A stretch of DNA of 64,000 bases from Alphaproteobacteria bacterium (GCA_026400815.1 JAPLOI010000022.1:1-64000); one strand, 5' to 3'; positions 22,543-32,575 are shown, numbered from the stretch's first letter. The notes: generated from the letters alone by a model not told the origin. A program made the numbers and translations.

Positions 22543-23564
22543 GGCTCGGCCTCCTGGTGGTGCAGGAAGCAGGCGGCGGATTGGCCTTCGGCCACCGGCA
22601 GGAGTTTGGGCGTGGCGGTGGCGCAGCCGGGCATCGCCTCGGGGCAGCGGGGGTGGAAGGGGCAGCCGGTGGGGCGGTTGAAGGGGTGCGGCAGGGAGCC
22701 GCTGATGACCGGCAGGGGCGTGCGGGTTTCGCCGTGGATGGTGGGGATGGAGCGCAGCAGGGCGCGCGTGTAGGGGTGGGCGGGGGCGTGGAAGATCTGG
22801 TCCACCGGGCCCTGTTCCATGACGCGGCCGAGATACATCACCACCACGTAGTTGGTCATCTGCGCGATCACGCCGAGGTCGTGGGTGATGAAGACGATGG
22901 CGGTGTTGTACTTGGCCTTGAGGTCGCGCAGCAGGGCAAGCACCTGGGCCTGGGTGGTGACGTCGATCGCCGTGGTGGGTTCGTCGGCAATCAGCAGGCG
23001 TGGCTTGCAGGACAGGGCCATGGCGATCATGGCGCGCTGGCGCAGGCCGCCGGAGAGTTGCCAGGAATAGGCGTCTACCCGTTGTTCCGGCATGGAGATG
23101 CCGACGTCGCGGAACAGGCCGATGACGATTTCGCGCGCCTCGGCCTTGGAAACGCGGCGGCCTTCCTGGGAGGCGTGCAGGGTGATCGCCTCGATGATCT
23201 GGGCGCCGACGGTGTGGACCGGGCTGAAGGCGGCCATCGGTTCCTGCGGGATCAGGGCGATCTCGGCGCCGCGCAGGGCGCGCATCTGGGGGCCGCGGGG
23301 GTCCAGCTTGGCGAGGTCGGTCTGTTGGCCGGTGCGGTCGCGGAAGAGGATTTCGCCGGAGGCGAGGCGGCCGGGGCGTTCGATGAGTTGCAGGATCGCC
23401 TTCATGGTGACGGACTTGCCGCAACCGCTTTCGCCGACGATGCCGACGACCTCGCCGGGGTGGACGGTGAAGCTGGTGCCGTCCACCGCGCGGATGGTGC
23501 CTTCGTCCATGCCGAAGGTGACGCGCAGGTCTTTTACCTGGAGGAGCGGGGGTTCAGTTGGCAT
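22539..23564 (-). CDS. Peptide ABC transporter ATP-binding protein (OppD/DppD type)
   Basis: 341 residues. Walker [11 protein letters not shown], signature [15 protein letters not shown] (GGLRQR in place of the common GGMRQR), Walker [14 protein letters not shown] and HDLGVI are seen. The oligopeptide-type C-terminal motif [16 protein letters not shown] is present. It overlaps the upstream permease gene by 11 bases and the downstream ATPase gene by 4, indicating tight coupling. Confidence 0.93.
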   Translation of the reverse strand: MPTEPPLLQVKDLRVTFGMDEGTIRAVDGTSFTVHPGEVVGIVGESGCGKSVTMKAILQLIERPGRLASGEILFRDRTGQQTDLAKLDPRGPQMRALRGAEIALIPQEPMAAFSPVHTVGAQIIEAITLHASQEGRRVSKAEAREIVIGLFRDVGISMPEQRVDAYSWQLSGGLRQRAMIAMALSCKPRLLIADEPTTAIDVTTQAQVLALLRDLKAKYNTAIVFITHDLGVIAQMTNYVVVMYLGRVMEQGPVDQIFHAPAHPYTRALLRSIPTIHGETRTPLPVISGSLPHPFNRPTGCPFHPRCPEAMPGCATATPKLLPVAEGQSAACFLHHQEAEP

Positions 23565-24672
23565 AGGGGTCGGACGCGTCGCGCAGGCCGTCGCCCACGA
23601 GGTTGAAGGCGAGCACGGCCAGGATCACCACGAGGCCGGGGATCAGCAGCCAGGGGGCCAGCGCGAGGGACTGGATGTTCTGCGCCTCCTGCAGCAGCAC
23701 GCCCCAGGAGAGCGCGGGCGGGCGGATGCCGAGGCCGAGGAAGGAGAGCGAGGTCTCGTTGATGATCATCACCGGGATGGCGAGCGAGGCGGTGGCGATG
23801 ATGTGGCTGGCGAAGGTGGGCACCATGTGGCGCAGGATGATGCGCAGGCGCGAGCAGCCGGCCAGACGGGCGGCGAGGACGAAATCCTCCTCCCGGAGTG
23901 CCAGGAACCGCCCGCGCACCTCGCGGCCCAGCGTGGTCCAGCCGATCAGCGAGAGAATGACGGTGATGGCGAAGAAGACCTGGATCGGCGTCCAGTCCCG
24001 CGGCAGGGCGGCGGCCAGCGCCAGCCAGATCGGGATGGTGGGGACGGATTGCAGCAGTTCGATCACACGTTGGATCACGCTGTCGGTCTTGCCGCCGACA
24101 TAGCCGCTGAGGCCGCCGAGCAACACGCCGAGGAAGGTGGAGAGCGCCACCGCCACCAGACCCACCGTCATGGAGGTTTGGGTGCCGTGCATGATGCGCG
24201 ACCACTGGTCCCGGCCCAGCCGGTCGGACCCCAGCAGGAAGATGCGCTGGCGGGGGTCGGCGGAGACGATCAAATGGCGGTTGGTCTCGATCAGGCCGAG
24301 GACGTGCCAGGTGTGGCCCTTGCCGAAGAAGCTGACCGGGACACGCTTGGCGGGATCGACGGTCCATTCCATGCGCAGCGTGACCGGGTTGCGCTTGCCG
24401 GTGACGGCGGGGACCCAGGGGTCAAGCCTTCCCTCATGGAACAGGCGCAGGCCCTGGGGCGGGATGAAGGCCTGGCGCGCGTCGGTCTGTTCCGGGTTCT
24501 GGGTGGAGAAGAAATCCGGCACCAGCACCACGCCATACATCAGCAGCAGCAGCACGGCGCTGACCAGGGCCAGCCGATGGCGGCGGAAACGCCACCACAC
24601 CAGCTTCCAGTTGGAGGCGACCGCGATGCGGTCTTCCACGGCGGCCCCTTCGGCGGCGACGACCTGCGACAT
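23554..24672 (-). CDS. Peptide ABC transporter permease (OppC/DppC type)
   Basis: 372 residues from the ATG at 24672. One N-terminal membrane segment is followed by a long periplasmic loop of about 110 residues, then the five-segment permease core. The loop is longer than in typical DppC. The EAA-type coupling motif is in REEDFVLAARLAGCSRLRII. LGSDRLGRDQWSR is the family signature for the C-type subunit. TGATG overlap with the preceding permease gene. Forms the membrane channel with the OppB-type subunit. Confidence 0.93.
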   Translation of the reverse strand: MSQVVAAEGAAVEDRIAVASNWKLVWWRFRRHRLALVSAVLLLLMYGVVLVPDFFSTQNPEQTDARQAFIPPQGLRLFHEGRLDPWVPAVTGKRNPVTLRMEWTVDPAKRVPVSFFGKGHTWHVLGLIETNRHLIVSADPRQRIFLLGSDRLGRDQWSRIMHGTQTSMTVGLVAVALSTFLGVLLGGLSGYVGGKTDSVIQRVIELLQSVPTIPIWLALAAALPRDWTPIQVFFAITVILSLIGWTTLGREVRGRFLALREEDFVLAARLAGCSRLRIILRHMVPTFASHIIATASLAIPVMIINETSLSFLGLGIRPPALSWGVLLQEAQNIQSLALAPWLLIPGLVVILAVLAFNLVGDGLRDASDPYAN

Positions 24673-25658
24673 CAGCTTTCCATCCGGATGCGCGGGTCGA
24701 TCAGGGCCAGCAGCACATCTGAGAGCAGCGTGCCGATGATGGTGAGGAACGAGTAGATCAGCAGGATGCCGCCGGCGAGATACATGTCCTGGTTGATCAG
24801 GGCGCGCAGCAGCAGCGGGCCGATGTTGGGCAGGTTCATCACGGTGGCGACGATCAGGCTGCCGGAGAACAATGCCGGCAGATACCAGCCGATGGTGCTG
24901 ACGAGCGGGTTCAACGCGAGGCGCACGGGATAGCGCAGCACCAGCGTCCATTCCGACAGGCCCTTGGCGCGGGCGGTTGTGACGTAGGGCTTGTTCAGCT
25001 CATCCAGCAGATTGGCGCGCATGATGCGGGTGAGGCGCGCGGTGCCGGCAATGGCCAGCACCAGGGCCGGCAGCCACATATGGGCCAGCATGTCGATCAC
25101 GCGCGCAAAACTCCACGGCGCATCGACATAGGCCTCGCTGAACAGGCCCGTCACGCTGATGTCGAACCAGGCAAAGCCCACCCACATCAGCACCAAGGCC
25201 AGCATGAAGTTGGGCGTGGCGACACCGACATAGTTCACGATGGTCAGCAGGTGATCCACGAAGGAGCGCTGGTGCGTGGCGCACCAGATGCCGGCAGGCA
25301 CGGCGATCGCCCAGGTGAGCACAAACGAGAACAACGCCAGGGCAATGGTGGCGGCAAGCTGCTCGCCGATCAGCTCCGCATTCGGGCGCTGGTATTCCAG
25401 CGACAAACCCATGTCGCCGACCACAAGGTGCTTCAGCCACAGCCAGTACTGCACGATGAACGGCTGGTCCAACCCGTAGCTCGCGCGCAATGCCTCCATC
25501 TGCTCCATGCTGATGGACGAGCCGGACGAGGCCAGCGTGGCAACGTAGTGCGTGAGGAAATCCCCAGGCGGGGCCTGGATGATCACGAAGATCACGAAGG
25601 AATAAACCAGCATCAACGCCGGCAACAACGCCAACCGCTGCAAGATGTAGCGCGTCAT
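24672..25658 (-). CDS. Peptide ABC transporter permease (OppB/DppB type)
   Basis: 328 residues. It begins MTRYILQRLALLPALMLVYS, the classical OppB N-terminal membrane segment. The coupling loop reads LDELNKPYVTTARAKGLSE. Six membrane segments are visible. It should pair with the OppC-type subunit. The gene is separated from its binding-protein gene by a 225-base block of GC-rich palindromes. Confidence 0.93.
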   Translation of the reverse strand: MTRYILQRLALLPALMLVYSFVIFVIIQAPPGDFLTHYVATLASSGSSISMEQMEALRASYGLDQPFIVQYWLWLKHLVVGDMGLSLEYQRPNAELIGEQLAATIALALFSFVLTWAIAVPAGIWCATHQRSFVDHLLTIVNYVGVATPNFMLALVLMWVGFAWFDISVTGLFSEAYVDAPWSFARVIDMLAHMWLPALVLAIAGTARLTRIMRANLLDELNKPYVTTARAKGLSEWTLVLRYPVRLALNPLVSTIGWYLPALFSGSLIVATVMNLPNIGPLLLRALINQDMYLAGGILLIYSFLTIIGTLLSDVLLALIDPRIRMES

Positions 25659-25666
25659 GTGCGCAG

Positions 25667-25882
25667 GCCCGGGCTTGCGGGCCGGAGCAAGGCCAGGGCT
25701 CTGCCCTGGACCCGCCAGGGACCTGAGGTCCCTGGACCCACATTTCTTCCGCCTGCGGCGGGAGGGGCCGTCTCGGCGCGCGACACAGACCCGGTCGGCC
25801 GAGGGGTCTGGGGCCTAAGGCCCCAGCGGGATCCAAGGGCAGAGCCCTTGGTCGGGGTCCGGGGTGAAACCCCGGCCTGTCC
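25667..25882. repeat. GC-rich nested palindromes, family 2, copy 2
   Basis: Five palindromes in a row: 25693-25709, 25715-25735, 25808-25826, 25833-25851 and 25860-25875. Arms are 6-10 bp with loops of 1-5 bases. The block fills the space between the binding-protein gene and the OppB-type permease gene of one operon. Stable hairpins here could trim or partly terminate the transcript so that binding protein exceeds transporter. Confidence 0.75.
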
Positions 25883-27808
25883 TCAGCGCGCAAAGAAGAA
25901 CTGCTCGGTGCGGGCGTTGCCGGGGCTGCGCAGGGGCCAGTCGTTGCCCAGCGTTGTCGGCACGTTGCGGAAGCGGGTGTTGGCGACGACCACGCCTTGG
26001 ACCATGGGGGTGAGGCCCACGGTGCCGATCTCGAACAGGTTGTCGGCCCAGATGCGGTAGATTTCCTTGGCGGCTTCGATCTGTCCGGCGGGGCCGACGG
26101 TGCGGGCCTGGTCGACCAGGGCGATGATGCGCTTGAACTCGGGCGTGGGCTCCACGCCGTCTTTGCCGCCGGAGTTGATCCAGGTGCGGAATTGCGGGCC
26201 GATGGTGAGGATGGGGGCGTTGCGCGGGTCGACCTTGGCGTTGCCGGTGTAGGGGAAGGCCGAGGTGTCCTGGTTCCAGACCTCAGTCATCAGCTCGTTG
26301 TTCTCGTTCATCTTGAAGTGCAGGGCGCGTTCGCGGATCTGCACCACGGCCTTGATGCCCACGGCTTCCCAGTCCTTGGCGACCAGCAGGGCCACGTCGG
26401 GCCAGGCGCCGAAGGCGGGGACGACGGAGATTTCGATGGTGGCGGGGCGGCCGTTCGGCATCAGGCGGATGCCGGCGCTGTCCTTGCGGGTCAGGCCGAT
26501 GGCATCGAGCATCTTGTTGGCCACGTCTGGCTTGAACTCGGTGTATTTCTGCGCGTAGTCGGCGCCGGGGAAATAGGGGTGCCAGGGGGCGGGCACGCCC
26601 TGGCGGGCTTCACCGAGGCCGAGGAAGACCGATTCCTTGATCTGGTCGCGGTTGATGGCGTAGCTGAGCGCGATGCGGAAATCGCGGTTGGCCAGCAGCT
26701 TGCCCACTTCCGGATCGGCTTTGTAGGTCTGGTTGAAGGCGATCACGGCATCGGCGCCGCCGAAGGTGGGCCAGGTGATGACGCGGTAGCGGCCGGTGCG
26801 CTCCTGTTCCTTGAGGACCGGATAGTTGGTCATCTGGATGTGGCGTTCCTGCATGTCGAAGGCGCCGGCGATGGCGGCCAGGTTCAGGGCCTGCACGTCG
26901 GCGAAGTAGGTGAAGCGCACCTCGTCGATATAGGGCAGCTGGTTGCCCTGGGGGTCGACGCCGATGAAGTAGGGGTTGCGGCGCAGGGTGAAGATCTGGT
27001 CGCTGGCGCGGCTGGCGGGCGCCCAGGCGCCCATGGTGGGGCGCTCCGGGTTTTCCGGGGGGGCGTTGCGGTTGGCGAACAGCTCGGTCCAGGTCTTGAA
27101 CCCTGCCGCCTGGGCGGCGCGGTCCACCTCTTCCTTGGGCGTGTAGGCGGGGTGGAAGCGCTTGAGGTAGTGCGCCGGCAGGAACATGGCGTAGGTGCGG
27201 TCCGCGCCGTCGGCATTGGCCACCGCGGTGAGGAACAGCGTGGCGGGGGCGGCAAAGGTGAAGCGCACGCTGGCTTCGTCGACCTTCTCCACCACGGCGG
27301 GCGAGCCGTCGGCGTTGCGCATCCAGCCCGGCAGGCTGGGCGTGAGGTCCTTGTTGAGCAGGACGTCCTTGTACCAGAACACGATGTCGTCGGCGGTGAA
27401 GGGCGCGCCATCGGACCAGCGGGAGCCCTTGCGCAGGCGCAGGGTCCAGGTTTTGAAATCGGCCGAGGGGTCGGCGCCGGCGGCGATCTTGGGCTCGATG
27501 GTGGCGCCATCCGGGGAGAAGCGGAACAGGCTGTCGTAGACCACGCGCACGTAGTTGTTGGCATCGGCCGGGCCCAGGAACGCGCGGCGCCAGGTGCCGC
27601 CGTAATCGCCGGCGCGTTCCACCACGGGAACAACCAGGGGGTTTTCCGGCAGGCGCTGGTCCACCGCGGGCAGCCGCCCTGCGCGGACCTGTTCGGCCAG
27701 GGCGGGGGCTTCCTTGTAGCGGCTTTGGGAATTGGCCGGCGTGGCCAGAAGCCCCGCGCTGATCGCCGCCAAGCCTGCGAGCGCACTCCGCCGCATGATG
27801 TCGCGCAT
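25883..27808 (-). CDS. Periplasmic peptide-binding protein of the ABC importer (SBP family 5)
   Basis: 641 residues from the ATG at 27808, with AGGAGG 5 bases upstream. A signal peptide with MRRSALAGLAAISAG ends near residue 28 (ANSQS). Family-5 features: LRKGSRWSDGAPFTADDIVFWY and NRDFRIALSYAINRDQIKESVFLG. It is longer than DppA-type proteins (about 530) and more like the subgroup for larger peptides or opines. It would deliver substrate to the permease pair downstream; the ligand is unknown. Confidence 0.92.
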   Translation of the reverse strand: MRDIMRRSALAGLAAISAGLLATPANSQSRYKEAPALAEQVRAGRLPAVDQRLPENPLVVPVVERAGDYGGTWRRAFLGPADANNYVRVVYDSLFRFSPDGATIEPKIAAGADPSADFKTWTLRLRKGSRWSDGAPFTADDIVFWYKDVLLNKDLTPSLPGWMRNADGSPAVVEKVDEASVRFTFAAPATLFLTAVANADGADRTYAMFLPAHYLKRFHPAYTPKEEVDRAAQAAGFKTWTELFANRNAPPENPERPTMGAWAPASRASDQIFTLRRNPYFIGVDPQGNQLPYIDEVRFTYFADVQALNLAAIAGAFDMQERHIQMTNYPVLKEQERTGRYRVITWPTFGGADAVIAFNQTYKADPEVGKLLANRDFRIALSYAINRDQIKESVFLGLGEARQGVPAPWHPYFPGADYAQKYTEFKPDVANKMLDAIGLTRKDSAGIRLMPNGRPATIEISVVPAFGAWPDVALLVAKDWEAVGIKAVVQIRERALHFKMNENNELMTEVWNQDTSAFPYTGNAKVDPRNAPILTIGPQFRTWINSGGKDGVEPTPEFKRIIALVDQARTVGPAGQIEAAKEIYRIWADNLFEIGTVGLTPMVQGVVVANTRFRNVPTTLGNDWPLRSPGNARTEQFFFAR

Positions 27809-27990
27809 GGTGGCCTCCTGGTTCCCGTTGTTTCTGCCGTACCGGCTTTTTGCCGGGTTAAAGTTATCGTCCTGGCGCTGCACGCGGAAGTCAATCGGTG
27901 CCGTGCATTCGGCCTTGCGCATGCGCGGCGCGGGTGCATGCTGGGGCCAGCCTCACCGCGTGGCGGCAGGCTGCCGCCAGGAGATGCCGG

Positions 27991-29694
27991 ATGCAGCAGC
28001 GCGCCGCCCCTACCTTCGTGGAGCTCTTCACCCCCAAGCTGGTGACCGTGCTGCGGGAGGGCTACGGGCTGGGCCATCTGCGCAGCGACGTGATCGCGGG
28101 GCTGACGGTGGCGATCGTGGCGCTGCCGCTTTCGATGGCCATCGCCATCGCCTCGGGCGTGTCGCCCGACCGCGGGCTGTACACCGCCATTGTGGGCGGT
28201 TTCCTGATTTCGTTGCTGGGCGGCAGCCGGTTCCAGATCGGCGGGCCGGCGGGGGCCTTCATCGTGCTGGTGGCGGCCACCGTGACGGCGCATGGGATCG
28301 ACGGGCTGATCCTGGCCACGTTCCTCTCGGGCCTGATGCTGCTGGCGGTGGGGTTCCTGCGGCTGGGAACGTTCATCAAGTACATCCCCTTCCCGGTCAC
28401 GGTGGGGTTCACCGCGGGGATCGCGGTGATCATCTTCGCCAGCCAGATCCGCGAGCTGCTGGGCATGTCGCTGGAGCGCGAGCCCGGCGAGCTGCCGCAC
28501 AAGCTGGAGGCGCTGTGGGCGGTGCGGCACACGATCACGCCGGCCGCGGTGGCGGTTTCGTTCGGCACCATGGCGGTGATCCTGCTGGTGCGGCGCTTCC
28601 GGCCGCACTGGCCCGGCATGCTGATCGCGGTGGCCGCCGCATCTGTCGGCACCTGGGCGGTGGGGCTCGACATCGCCACCATCGGCACGAAGTTCGGCGG
28701 CATTCCAAGCGGGTTGCCGGCGCCGGCGCTGCCGAACCTGTCGCCCGCCCGGGTGATGGAGGTGCTGCCGGCGGCCCTGTCCTTCGCGCTGCTGGGCGGG
28801 ATCGAAAGCCTGCTCTCGGCCGTGGTGGCAGACAACATGAGCGGGCGGCGCCACCGCTCCAACTGCGAGCTGGTGTCGCAAGGGCTGGGCAACATCGCAA
28901 GCGCGCTGTTCGGCGGGTTCTGCGTGACGGGCACGATCGCGCGCACCGCGACCAATGTGCGCGCCGGCGCCCGCGGCCCGGTGGCGGGCATGCTGCATGC
29001 GGTGTTCCTGCTGCTGTTCATGCTGGTGGCGGCCCCGCTGGCGGCCTACATCCCGCTGGCGGCGCTGGCCGGGGTGCTGGCGCTGGTCTCCTGGAACATG
29101 TTCGAGAAGCGCGAGTTCGCGGCGCTGATCCGCGCCAGCTGGGGCGATGCGGTGGTGCTGCTGGCCACCTTCCTGCTGGTGGTGTTCCGCGACCTGACGG
29201 AAGGCATACTGGTGGGGTTCGGGCTGGGCGTGCTGCTGTTCCTGCACCGCATGGCGCAGGCGGTGGAGGTGCAGACCGGCCTGCCGATGGTGGCCGAGGA
29301 CGTGGCCGACAGCACGCCGGAGGCGGGGCGCGTGCCGTACGATCCGGCCCGTGCGTCCGACCCCGATATCCTGGTGCACCGCATCTCCGGCGCGTTCTTC
29401 TTCGGCTCGGCGGCGAACGTGGCGATCGCGCTCGATCACCTGGCGGAGCGGCCGAAGGCGTTCGTGCTGGATTTCTCCGCCGTGCCGCTGCTGGATTCCA
29501 CCGCCGCCAGCACGATCGAGAGTTTCGTGCGCAAGGCGCGGCGGCGGCAGGCGCGGGTGCACATTGCCGGCGCCATCCCGCAGGTGCGCCAGGTGCTGCT
29601 GGGCCAGGGCGTACGGCCGCCGGACGTGGCCTACAACGCCACGGTGCCCGATGCGCTGGCGGCGGCGCGCGAGGCGATTGCCGCGCCGGCCTGA
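27991..29694 (+). CDS. SulP-family anion transporter with STAS domain
   Basis: 567 residues from the ATG at 27991, with AGGAG 7 bases upstream. The frame continues further upstream but without family similarity. The membrane domain (about 25-420) includes the SulP motifs IAIASGVSPDRGLYTAIVGG, FQIGGPAGAF and FGGFCVTGTIARTATN. The cytoplasmic STAS domain (about 450-560) contains VLDFSAVPLLDSTAAS. Members carry sulfate, bicarbonate or dicarboxylates. A sulfate role would fit the sulfotransferases about 8 kb away, but this is speculation. Confidence 0.92.
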   Translation: MQQRAAPTFVELFTPKLVTVLREGYGLGHLRSDVIAGLTVAIVALPLSMAIAIASGVSPDRGLYTAIVGGFLISLLGGSRFQIGGPAGAFIVLVAATVTAHGIDGLILATFLSGLMLLAVGFLRLGTFIKYIPFPVTVGFTAGIAVIIFASQIRELLGMSLEREPGELPHKLEALWAVRHTITPAAVAVSFGTMAVILLVRRFRPHWPGMLIAVAAASVGTWAVGLDIATIGTKFGGIPSGLPAPALPNLSPARVMEVLPAALSFALLGGIESLLSAVVADNMSGRRHRSNCELVSQGLGNIASALFGGFCVTGTIARTATNVRAGARGPVAGMLHAVFLLLFMLVAAPLAAYIPLAALAGVLALVSWNMFEKREFAALIRASWGDAVVLLATFLLVVFRDLTEGILVGFGLGVLLFLHRMAQAVEVQTGLPMVAEDVADSTPEAGRVPYDPARASDPDILVHRISGAFFFGSAANVAIALDHLAERPKAFVLDFSAVPLLDSTAASTIESFVRKARRRQARVHIAGAIPQVRQVLLGQGVRPPDVAYNATVPDALAAAREAIAAPA

Positions 29695-29967
29695 GCCGCG
29701 TGCCGTGATGCGGGCCACAGGAACGCCGGCCGGTCATCCCCGCCAGGAGCGCAGAGGCACACGTGCCGCCGGGCCGCGCATGGCGCGGTTTCTGCTTCCC
29801 GAGGATGAGACCCATGATGAACACGCCGCCCAGGCCCAGACCACTGCCCCCAGCACGACCACACCCAGCACGGGATTGACCGACACGCGCAACCCCGGCG
29901 ACCGCACCTCGCTGGTGGAGGCCTCCGCGATGGAGGCCGGCGCTGAACCGGCCAGCCGACGCAGGAA
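29695..29967. other. Intergenic stretch between SulP gene and terminator
   Basis: No supported gene. On the minus strand a short frame around 29830-29900 encodes one hydrophobic segment (VNPVLGVVVLGAVVWAWAA). It has no convincing start and could be the remnant of a membrane protein. Confidence 0.25.
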
Positions 29968-29991
29968 GGGCCGGGGGATAGGCCCCGGCCC
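29968..29991 (-). terminator. Terminator hairpin after the second binding-protein gene
   Basis: Arms 29968-29976 and 29983-29991 form a 9-bp GC stem with a six-base loop. It lies 13 bases beyond the stop of the minus-strand gene and just beyond the SulP intergenic region, so it may work for both strands. Only two T follow on the minus side. Confidence 0.5.
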
Positions 29992-30003
29992 CTTTGCATG
30001 GGC

Positions 30004-31623
30004 TCAGGCAGTGCGCCTGATGTTCCAGGGATAGGAGGCGGAGCCGTCCAGGATGCCGGTGATGTCGCTGCGGCGCACGGTGTACACGCCGTACTGGCCC
30101 AGCGGCAGCAGCGGCGGGTCGGCCAACAGGGTGCGCTGCATGCGGTCGAACAGCGCGGTCTGGTCGGCATCCGTCGGGCTGGACAGCCATTCCTGCGACA
30201 TCTGCTCGATCTCCGGCTTTTCGTACCAGCCGGTCCAGCCCTTCTGGCCCTGGCCGCGGATATACATGTTCAGCGCCGGGTTCAGCATGGAAGGCATGGA
30301 GCCGGAGGTGTGGAACATGCTCCAGCCGCCCTTCTCCACCGGCTCCCGGCTGGCGGTGCGGGCGATCTGGGTGCCCCAATCGACCGGCTGGAAATCCACG
30401 TTCATGCCCAGGCGCTTCATCAGGTCCGCCGTCACCTGGCCGAAGGCGCCGAGCTGCACGTAGTCCATCGGCGCCAGCACCACGGTGCGCTCGCCGTTAT
30501 AGCCGCTCTCGGCGATCAGCTTGCGCGCGGCGGCGATGTTCAGCGCCGGCATGTCGGGCTTGCCCAGCTCGTTCACGTATTTCACGCCGCAGGGCATCAT
30601 GGCGGCACAGGTGCGCCAGGTGCGCTGGTCGTCGCCGAACGCGGCGCGCATGTAGTCTTCCTGGTTGATCGCGGCCAGCAGGGCGCGGCGCAGCTTCACG
30701 TTGTTGAAGGGCGGCTGCAGCAGGTTGAAGCGGGCGATGCCGTACCAGTTGTACGGGTCTTTCGGTTGCACCACCACGCCGCGGGCCTTTTCCATCATCG
30801 GCTGCAGGTCGGTCGGCACCGCTTCCCACCAATCCATCTCGCCGGCCTGCATGGCGTTGGCCGCCGTGGCGGGGTCCGGCAGGGTGTACCAGGTGATGCG
30901 ATCGAAATGCGCGACCTTGCCGCCGGCGGTGCGCTCGGCCTTTTCCTGCCGCGGCACATACTTGTCGAACTTCTCGTAGGCGGTGCGGCTGCCGGCGTTG
31001 TATTCGCTGGGGATCCACTTGTACGGCCCGCTGCCGATCACCTCCTTGATCTGGGTGTAGGCATCCACGTTGGCGTGGCGCTCCGGCATCACGAAGCACG
31101 TCAGCGCGCCAACGCGCGACAGGGCCACCAGCAGATGCGGGAACGGGCGCTTCAGCTTTAGGCGGATGGTCTTGTCATCCGCCGCCTCGATCGATTCATG
31201 CGCCTCGGCCACCAGCTGGCCGAAGCTGTCGCGGCGCCACCAGCGCTTCATGGAGGCCACGGCATCGCGGGCCAGCACCGGCTCGCCATCGTGGAACACC
31301 AGCCCGTCGCGCAGCTTGAAATCCCAAACGCGGCCATCGTCCGACACGGTATGCCCGGCGACCATCTGCGGGCGCGGGGAGAGATCCTGCGCCACCCCGT
31401 ACAGCGTGTCGTACACCGCATAGGCGTGGTTGAGCGTGACCAGCGAGGCGGTCCAGATCGGGTCCAGCACCGTGAGGCCGACAGAGGTGATGAAGCGCAG
31501 CTCGCGCGGGTCGCGCCGTTGGGCGAGGGCGGATTTCGCCCCCATCGCGGCGGCGGTGCCCAGCAGGGCCGGGGCGGCGAGCAGGGACCGGCGCGACAGG
31601 CCGCCGGAATCGTGCTGCATCAT
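30004..31623 (-). CDS. ABC transporter substrate-binding protein (SBP family 5), Tat-type signal
   Basis: 539 residues. The N-terminus has a twin-arginine pattern SRRSLLAAPALLG (R11, R12) ending near SALAQR. Family-5 features: WDFKLRDGLVFHDGEPVLARDAV, IGSGPYKW and FNNVKLRRALLAAINQEDYM. Length matches peptide/nickel-type binding proteins. No permease or ATPase genes lie beside it, so it is either an orphan or serves another importer. A composite repeat lies about 100 bases upstream. Confidence 0.9.
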   Translation of the reverse strand: MMQHDSGGLSRRSLLAAPALLGTAAAMGAKSALAQRRDPRELRFITSVGLTVLDPIWTASLVTLNHAYAVYDTLYGVAQDLSPRPQMVAGHTVSDDGRVWDFKLRDGLVFHDGEPVLARDAVASMKRWWRRDSFGQLVAEAHESIEAADDKTIRLKLKRPFPHLLVALSRVGALTCFVMPERHANVDAYTQIKEVIGSGPYKWIPSEYNAGSRTAYEKFDKYVPRQEKAERTAGGKVAHFDRITWYTLPDPATAANAMQAGEMDWWEAVPTDLQPMMEKARGVVVQPKDPYNWYGIARFNLLQPPFNNVKLRRALLAAINQEDYMRAAFGDDQRTWRTCAAMMPCGVKYVNELGKPDMPALNIAAARKLIAESGYNGERTVVLAPMDYVQLGAFGQVTADLMKRLGMNVDFQPVDWGTQIARTASREPVEKGGWSMFHTSGSMPSMLNPALNMYIRGQGQKGWTGWYEKPEIEQMSQEWLSSPTDADQTALFDRMQRTLLADPPLLPLGQYGVYTVRRSDITGILDGSASYPWNIRRTA

Positions 31624-31722
31624 GATGTTTCCTCCGTCTTTTCGGCTTGGTGCCGTTGGCGGAAGGCTAGACGCAGGGTGCAGCGCTGTGCAACCCGGGG
31701 TGGGGCCGGAAGGAAGGAAGCG

Positions 31723-31832
31723 GTTCTTTTTTGAAAAAAAGAACCAAAAAACTTTTGTTCGTTTGAGGCGTGGCCTTTCCGCCTCAAACGAATGAAGTCT
31801 TTTTTGCTTCTTTTTTCTTCAGAAAAAAGAAG
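31723..31832 (-). repeat. Composite three-hairpin repeat, copy 6
   Basis: Inverted relative to copies 1-4. Hairpin C is at 31723-31744. The central arms 31758-31770 and 31780-31792 are a perfect 13-bp inverted repeat. Hairpin A at 31807-31832 has one more A-T pair than the other copies, added on both arms. Hairpin A is 8 bases from the stop of the amidotransferase-like gene. Confidence 0.88.
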
Positions 31833-31840
31833 ATGCTTGC

Positions 31841-32575
31841 TTATGCTGCCTTGCGCAGCCGTGCCCGGCACGCTTCACCGAAGGCCTGGAACAGCGCCAT
31901 GCTGTCCGCGTTCTCGGCGAAGCGCCATTCCGGGTGCCATTGCACGCCGAAGGCCCAGCCCGGCGCATTGGCCACGCGCACGGCCTCGATCGTGCCATCC
32001 GGCGCGGTGGCTTCCACCACCAGGCCGGGCGCGAGCCGGTCAATGGCCTGGCCGTGCAGGGAGTTCACCTTTGTGGCGGCGCGGCCGAGGATACGGGCCA
32101 TCTGGCCAGTGAGGGCGATGTCGTGCTTGGCGGCGTAGCGCTGGTCCATCGTGCCCTCGCCGGCGCGGTGGTCCATGCGGCCAGCCACGGTGTGCACGCG
32201 CTGGTGCAGCGTGCCGCCGAGGGCCACGTTCAGCTCCTGGATGCCGCGGCAGATCGCCAGCACCGGCAGGCCGCGGGCCAGGGCGGTGCGGATCAGCGGC
32301 AGGGTGGTGGCATCGCGGTGCGGGTCGTGCCACTCGGGCGTTTCGTCCTCTTCCACGCCGTAGCAGGCGGGTGCGACGTTGCTGGGGGAGCCGGAGAGCA
32401 GCAGGCCGTCGATCCGGTCCAGCATGTGCAGCAAGCCCTCGCCCACCGGCGGCAGCAGGATCGGCATGGCGCCGGAACCGCCGATCACCGCGGCGCCGTA
32501 GCGGGCCGGGGTGGCGTGCTGGTGGTGGCCGCGCACCTCCACAGTGCAGGCGGGGATGCCGACGATCAGGGACAT
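31841..32575 (-). CDS. Class I glutamine amidotransferase-like hydrolase (peptidase C26, PuuD-like)
   Basis: 244 residues. The nucleophile C109 sits in VLAICRGIQELNVALGG, and the histidine-glutamate part is GVQWHPEW. GLLLSGSPSNVAP matches the oxyanion-strand region of gamma-glutamyl-GABA hydrolases. In PuuD the reaction frees GABA in putrescine breakdown, but no other puu gene is nearby, so the substrate is uncertain. The stop is followed by a composite repeat. Confidence 0.88.
   Translation of the reverse strand: MSLIVGIPACTVEVRGHHQHATPARYGAAVIGGSGAMPILLPPVGEGLLHMLDRIDGLLLSGSPSNVAPACYGVEEDETPEWHDPHRDATTLPLIRTALARGLPVLAICRGIQELNVALGGTLHQRVHTVAGRMDHRAGEGTMDQRYAAKHDIALTGQMARILGRAATKVNSLHGQAIDRLAPGLVVEATAPDGTIEAVRVANAPGWAFGVQWHPEWRFAENADSMALFQAFGEACRARLRKAA

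Noticed and set aside
26884-29718. A 944-codon minus-strand frame spanning the SulP gene and part of the binding-protein gene
   Set aside because: It crosses two clearly coding genes in wrong registers and is Arg/His-rich without domains.
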